The notes under the pieces were generated by a model. That model was not told the origin of the DNA. It saw only the letters and a program-made list of their open reading frames with translations, and ran no database searches. 10,087 bases of DNA from an uncultured Oscillospiraceae bacterium (lineage in GTDB: Bacteria; Bacillota; Clostridia; Oscillospirales; Oscillospiraceae), in contig CAKTBC010000067.1 of assembly GCA_934533005.1 (NCBI GenBank), positions 1 through 10,087 of the forward strand, in the 5' to 3' direction. The position numbers were made by a program, and so were the translations under genes. This document shows, piece after piece, positions 6,268 through 10,087 of this stretch (positions are counted from its first letter, which is position 1; the number at the start of each line of letters is the position of its first letter).

Positions 6268-7320
6268 TCAGTTGCCGGTTTTGTCGAGCTGGCGCTGGCG
6301 GGCGAAATTCTGCATGCCGTCGGTCATGGAGTCGAGACGGCTGAGCATGCGTCCCGCGCCATAGGCCGTGCATGAGAGCGCGTCGTCCGCGACGTGCGCT
6401 TCAATGCCGGTGCGTTCGGTGACGAGGCGGTCAATGCCGTACAGCAGGCTTCCGCCGCCGGACATGACGATGCCGTTTTCGGAGATGTCCGCCACCAGCT
6501 CCGGCGGCGTGCGCTCGAGCACCATGTGAACGGTCTCGAGGATGGTCTCCGTCGGCTCGGCAAGCGCTTCTACCATTTCGTCGGAATTGAGCGTGATGGT
6601 GCGCGGGAGGCCGGTCATCAGGCAGCGGCCTTTGACCTCCTCATAGCTGACTTCGGGGCGCTCCTTGACGCAGCCGATGCTCTTTTTGAGCTCTTCCGCC
6701 GTGCGCAGGCCGATGAGCAGGTTGTGCTTGCGCCGGACGTATTTGACGATCGCCTCGTCAAACGCCTCTCCCGCCGTTTTGATGGATTCCGACTCCACCA
6801 CGCCGTTGAGCGATACAACTGCCGCTTCCGTCGTGCCGCCGCCGATATCGATGATCATGTGGCCGTCCGGGCGGTTTACGTCGAGCCCCGCGCCGACCGC
6901 CGTAGCGACCGCCGAGGGAACAAGATACACCTTGCGTCCGCCCGCTTCAATGACGGCGTTCACGATGGCACGTTCCTCCACGCCGGTGATGCTGCCCGGC
7001 ACGCACACGAGCACACGCGAGCGGAACAGGCTGAAGCTTGTCACGCGGCGGATGAATTCGCGCAGCATTTCGCAGGTCATGTCGTAATCGGAGATGACGC
7101 CCGCGGAAATGGGGTGGACGGAAACGATGTTCGCCGGCGTGCGGCCGAGCATTCTCCGCGCGTCCTCGCCGACCTTGAGCACACGGCCGGTCTGGCGATC
7201 CATCGCCACGACCGTCGGCTCACGCAGGCGGATGCCGCTCCCGGCAACGTAGAGAATGGTCGTATCGGTACCGAGGTCGATGGCAATATCTTTTTCGATA
7301 ATGGAGGACAGAATAGGCAT
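6268..7320 (-). CDS. mreB: MreB/Mbl-family actin homologue, divergent
   Basis: A 350-residue bacterial actin. MreB proteins form membrane-bound filaments that guide the elongation machinery building the lateral wall. Evidence: phosphate-1 loop IAIDLGTDTT (12-21), GVISDYDMT (75-82), phosphate-2 loop IIDIGGGTTEAAVVSLNG (156-173), NLLIGLRTAEELKKSIG, TLNSDEMVEA and adenosine loop VMSGGGSLLYGIDRL. Length fits the family. Two motifs deviate. The standard DLGTANT is DLGTDTT. The standard IEEPMAAAIG, whose second Glu is needed for ATP hydrolysis, is VPSAVATAVG (134-143), with Pro135 and Ser136 in place of both glutamates. It may therefore be a specialised paralogue rather than the housekeeping MreB, and the mreC/mreD genes expected beside that one are absent. 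The start has GAAGGG at 7330-7335. It is last in the operon, 36 bp after comF. Confidence 0.92.
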   Translation of the reverse strand: MPILSSIIEKDIAIDLGTDTTILYVAGSGIRLREPTVVAMDRQTGRVLKVGEDARRMLGRTPANIVSVHPISAGVISDYDMTCEMLREFIRRVTSFSLFRSRVLVCVPGSITGVEERAIVNAVIEAGGRKVYLVPSAVATAVGAGLDVNRPDGHMIIDIGGGTTEAAVVSLNGVVESESIKTAGEAFDEAIVKYVRRKHNLLIGLRTAEELKKSIGCVKERPEVSYEEVKGRCLMTGLPRTITLNSDEMVEALAEPTETILETVHMVLERTPPELVADISENGIVMSGGGSLLYGIDRLVTERTGIEAHVADDALSCTAYGAGRMLSRLDSMTDGMQNFARQRQLDKTGN

Positions 7321-7356
7321 AGTTAAATTCCCTTCAAAAGCGATTAAATTCTTCTG

Positions 7357-8010
7357 TTATTCTTCCCGGTGGCAGGCAAGCGCCGCGCCGCGGACGCTCT
7401 TCGCCCCGGCGGTCAGCAGCATGCGCGCACATTCGGAAAGCGTGGAACCGGTGGTGATGATATCGTCGATAAGCAGGATATCCTTCCCGCGCACCGCGTC
7501 CGCGGATCGGACAACGTAGCAACCGGAGATGTTCGCCCGGCGCTCCTCCGGCGAGTGCAGCCGGGATTGCGGCGAAACGTCCCGCGATTTTCGAAGCAGC
7601 GGCACGGCCTTTGTTCCCAGGACTTCCGCCGCTGCTTCCGCAAGGATCTTCGCTTGATCGTACCCGCGGCGGCGACAGCGCTTTGCGCTCAGCGGCACCC
7701 ACGAGATGAGATCAAAATCGTCAACGCCGCGAGATTGCAGATCCTCGCCGAGCATCCGGCCAAAAACCTTTCCACGCGCCGGGGTGTTGCCAAATTTATA
7801 CGTGAGAACGCCCTGCCGCACCGGCTCTTCGTAGTAAAAGGGCGCAGTATAGGCGCGGACAAAGTCGCACGAGCGTTTCACGTCCGCCGTGCACGGCAGC
7901 GTTTTCCGGCAGGTCTCGCACACGCCGTCCCCGCTTTTCTCCAGAATCGCGCCGCAGAAGGCGCAGCGCGGCGGGAAGAAAAAGTCGAGAACAAGCTCTT
8001 TCAGACTCAT
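7357..8010 (-). CDS. comF: ComF-family phosphoribosyltransferase-like protein
   Basis: A 217-residue cytosolic protein of the ComF/GntX family. In naturally competent bacteria ComF supports uptake or processing of single-stranded DNA; many non-competent species keep it, with unclear function. An N-terminal zinc ribbon is formed by Cys16-x-x-Cys19 and Cys31-x-x-Cys34. The central part has VPLSAKRCRRRGYDQAKILA (105-124), matching the family's VPL...RGFNQ motif. The C-terminus holds the type I phosphoribosyltransferase PRPP-binding signature ILLIDDIITTGST (178-190). Length is normal and nothing is broken. The start at 8010 follows GGAGAGG and lies one base after the recD2 stop (TGATATG), so translation is coupled to recD2. 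No other competence gene is in the window, so a competence role here is only family-based inference. Confidence 0.95.
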   Translation of the reverse strand: MSLKELVLDFFFPPRCAFCGAILEKSGDGVCETCRKTLPCTADVKRSCDFVRAYTAPFYYEEPVRQGVLTYKFGNTPARGKVFGRMLGEDLQSRGVDDFDLISWVPLSAKRCRRRGYDQAKILAEAAAEVLGTKAVPLLRKSRDVSPQSRLHSPEERRANISGCYVVRSADAVRGKDILLIDDIITTGSTLSECARMLLTAGAKSVRGAALACHREE

Positions 8011-8011
8011 A

Positions 8012-10087
8012 TCAAACCTCTCCGGCCAGACGGGCGCGCAGCCCGCTGTACCGGCGCATTTTGCGGCCGTTTTCGATCATGGCCTGCACGATCGCCGTTT
8101 CACCGACAACGACAAGAAGCTCTCTCGCGCGCGTGACGGCGGTATAGAGAAGATCGCGGCTCAAAAGCCGCGCCGGGGCGCGTCCCGCAGCGAGCACAAC
8201 GGCGCGGTACTCGCTGCCCTGTGCCTTGTGCACCGTGACGGCAAAGGCGTGGTCGAGCTCGCCGAGCTGTTCGAAGGCATACCACGCAAGCTTTTCGTCA
8301 AAATCGATCCAGATAAGCTCGCTTTCGGTATCGATGCGCAAAATAGTGCCGAGATCGCCGTTAAAGATGCCCGTCCCAACTTCGGGAGCCGAGCCGGGCG
8401 CGGCGTTTCCCGCCATGATCGCCTCGGCATCGCCGCCTTTACACCATACTATATCATAGTTGTTCCGGATTTGCATCACCCGATCGCCCTCCCGGAACAC
8501 AGTTTCGCCAAAAATTTTTTCTTTTTTTCCGGGCGCGGGCGGATTGAGTGCCTGCTGCAGGCGCTCGTTGAGTGCGTAGGTGCCAGATTCGCCCTTGCGC
8601 GTCGGTGTGAGCACCTGGATATCGCCGGACGGGATGCCCATGCCGCGCGGCAGCCGCTCGCTGCAAAGCTCCGCGACCGTCGCGGCCAGCCGCTCGCCGG
8701 ACGGACGCTGCAAAAAGAAGAAATCGCCCTTATTTTCGCGCAGCTCCGGCGTTTCGCCGCGGTTGATGCTGTGCGCGTTGCGGATAATGCGGCTCTCCCC
8801 GCTCTGGCGGAAAATCTCCGTCAGGCGCACCGCCGCCACGGCGTGCGAGCGCAGCACATCGAGGAAAAAGCTCCCCGGCCCGACGCTCGGCAGCTGGTCG
8901 GCGTCGCCCACGAGCACAAGGCGGCAGCCCTTCGGCAGCGCCTTCAAAAGCGCCTGAATAAGCGTTATGTCAACCATAGAGCACTCGTCAAGAATGACGG
9001 CGCCGCAGCGGAGCGGGTCGCTCTCGTTTTTGCGGAACGTGAGCTCGTCCCCCTCGGCCGCCCACGCCGCGCCAAGCAGGCGATGGATGGTATAGGCCTC
9101 GCGACCCGTAAGCTCTGTCATGCGCTTGGCGGCGCGGCCGGTCGGCGCGGCGAGAAGGCAGTCGAGCTGCATATCGTCATAGAGGCGCAGTATGGCCTGA
9201 ATGATCGTCGTTTTGCCGGTGCCAGGGCCGCCGGTCACGGCAAGCAGCCGCCGCTCACAGGCGAGACGGATGGCCTCCTTCTGCTGCGCGGCATAGCGCA
9301 TACCGGTTTCCCGCTCAAGCTCGGCAATACGCTCGTCCACGTTTTTCTTCGCGGGGACGGTATCCTGCGCCATGGTGCGGAGCGTTGCGGCGGTGTAGGT
9401 CTCGGCCTCGTACAGCCGCCGGAGATACACCGCGTTCACGCCCGCCACGACCTCCTGCACGATCTCGCCCTCGTCGGCAAGAACGTCCAGGCATTCCTCG
9501 GCAGCCTCAGCCTCCACGCCGATGAGCTGCGCCGTGGCAGCGACGAGCTTTTCCCGCGGGAGGAAGCTGTGGCCGTTATTGAGATTATGTACCATTTCAA
9601 AAATGAGCGCCGCGGCAATGCGCGGAGGACTGTCCTCCTCAAAGCCGAGCGAGAGCGCGAGAGCGTCCGCCTCGTCAAACTGCCCGCCGATGCGGTCGGA
9701 TGCAATGACATAGGGATTGGACTTCACGAGCTCGAGCGCGCCGTCGCCATAGAGCTTATAGAGCCGCATGGCGTATTCGGGCTTGAGGCCGTTCGCGGCA
9801 AGGAACTCCATCAGAAGGCGCATACCGGTCTGGCGGCGGAACGTTTCGGAGATGTCCCGCGCGCGGCGCGCGCTGATGCCCTTGATCTCGGCGAGCTTCT
9901 CGGGGCTGTCGGATAAAATTTCCAGCGTGTGGGAACCAAAGCGGTTCACGAGCACCGCCGCCGTTGCCGGGCCGATGCCGCGCACCGCGCCGGAGGCGAG
10001 ATATTCATAAATGTGCTTCTCCCCCACCGGCAGCGAGCGCATGGCCGAGGACGCTTTGAACTGCTCGCCGTGGCTCGGGTGGCGCTC
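8012..10087 (-). CDS. recD2: RecD2-type ATP-dependent DNA helicase (5' end beyond the window)
   Basis: 691 residues of a superfamily 1B 5'-3' helicase of the RecBC-independent RecD2 (RecD/TraA, YrrC) type, involved in DNA repair and replication-fork maintenance. The frame is open through the right edge and begins ERHPSHGEQFK, the family's conserved end of the N-terminal domain, so the ATG at 10042 is internal and about 50-90 residues are missing. Helix-hairpin-helix repeats (VRGIGPATA, IKGISARRA) come next. Then follow Walker A GGPGTGKTTI (fragment residues ~286-295), APTGRAAKRM, Walker B VILDECSMVD, VGDADQLPSVGPGSF, LTEIFRQS, VTVHKAQGSEY and LLYTAVTRAR, the full set of helicase motifs. A ~20-residue Ala/Gly-rich insertion-like stretch precedes GTGIFNGDLG. 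It is first in the visible operon with comF and mreB; the promoter is outside the window. Confidence 0.97.
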   Translation of the reverse strand, partial: ERHPSHGEQFKASSAMRSLPVGEKHIYEYLASGAVRGIGPATAAVLVNRFGSHTLEILSDSPEKLAEIKGISARRARDISETFRRQTGMRLLMEFLAANGLKPEYAMRLYKLYGDGALELVKSNPYVIASDRIGGQFDEADALALSLGFEEDSPPRIAAALIFEMVHNLNNGHSFLPREKLVAATAQLIGVEAEAAEECLDVLADEGEIVQEVVAGVNAVYLRRLYEAETYTAATLRTMAQDTVPAKKNVDERIAELERETGMRYAAQQKEAIRLACERRLLAVTGGPGTGKTTIIQAILRLYDDMQLDCLLAAPTGRAAKRMTELTGREAYTIHRLLGAAWAAEGDELTFRKNESDPLRCGAVILDECSMVDITLIQALLKALPKGCRLVLVGDADQLPSVGPGSFFLDVLRSHAVAAVRLTEIFRQSGESRIIRNAHSINRGETPELRENKGDFFFLQRPSGERLAATVAELCSERLPRGMGIPSGDIQVLTPTRKGESGTYALNERLQQALNPPAPGKKEKIFGETVFREGDRVMQIRNNYDIVWCKGGDAEAIMAGNAAPGSAPEVGTGIFNGDLGTILRIDTESELIWIDFDEKLAWYAFEQLGELDHAFAVTVHKAQGSEYRAVVLAAGRAPARLLSRDLLYTAVTRARELLVVVGETAIVQAMIENGRKMRRYSGLRARLAGEV

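Noticed and set aside
6095..6373. Upstream extension of the spoIIE frame into mreB
   Set aside because: It would overlap the mreB C-terminus and cross the operon terminator. The added residues are low-complexity and basic and do not resemble SpoIIE.
6394..7326. 310-codon plus-strand frame opposite mreB
   Set aside because: It mirrors the whole mreB coding region, and its translation lacks any protein-like motif.
7889..9916. 675-codon plus-strand frame opposite comF and recD2
   Set aside because: It is antisense to two recognised genes and begins inside comF. Long open frames here follow from high GC and codon bias.
8012..10042. ATG at 10042 as the true recD2 start
   Set aside because: Reading on upstream gives HPSHGEQFK, a conserved RecD2 segment, and the frame stays open to the window edge, so the gene is cut off there.

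Overview
The window is GC-rich bacterial chromosome. It is almost fully coding and shows no sign of phage, plasmid, CRISPR or transposase. The combination of spoIIE (endospore formation), comF next to recD2, an MreB-family gene and a short-form S-adenosylhomocysteinase points to a spore-forming or spore-ancestry member of the Clostridia. High GC and a GAGGGAG-type inverted-repeat element in an intergenic gap suggest the Oscillospiraceae/Ruminococcaceae side. That placement is inference, since no rRNA or marker gene is present.

Layout: (1) Positions 25-1787 (+) hold a complete 11-helix sodium:neurotransmitter-symporter-family transporter, followed 11 bp later by a small Sel1-repeat protein. 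(2) Positions 1788-2007 are a convergent intergenic gap with a 119-bp inverted-repeat element and, next to it, a perfect 21-bp-stem hairpin, probably a bidirectional terminator. (3) Positions 2008-3249 (-) hold ahcY, alone in its transcription unit, with its own ribosome binding site and a possible promoter. (4) Positions 3354-6094 (-) hold spoIIE followed by a small membrane-anchored protein of unknown function. The start codon of the small gene overlaps the spoIIE stop (ATGA), and a strong terminator sits just past it. (5) Positions 6268-10087 (-) hold a tightly packed recD2-comF-mreB operon that runs in from beyond the right edge and ends at a UUCG-loop terminator.

Functionally the window is core physiology: amino-acid uptake, recycling of the methylation by-product SAH, the forespore-specific sigma-F switch (SpoIIE), DNA repair or uptake functions (RecD2, ComF) and a cell-shape actin homologue. 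I found no convincing new system. The most notable points are the MreB homologue, which lacks the paired glutamates of the ATP-hydrolysis motif; the two-start, translationally coupled small gene behind spoIIE; and the modular inverted-repeat element. No gene-free stretch exceeds about 220 bp.
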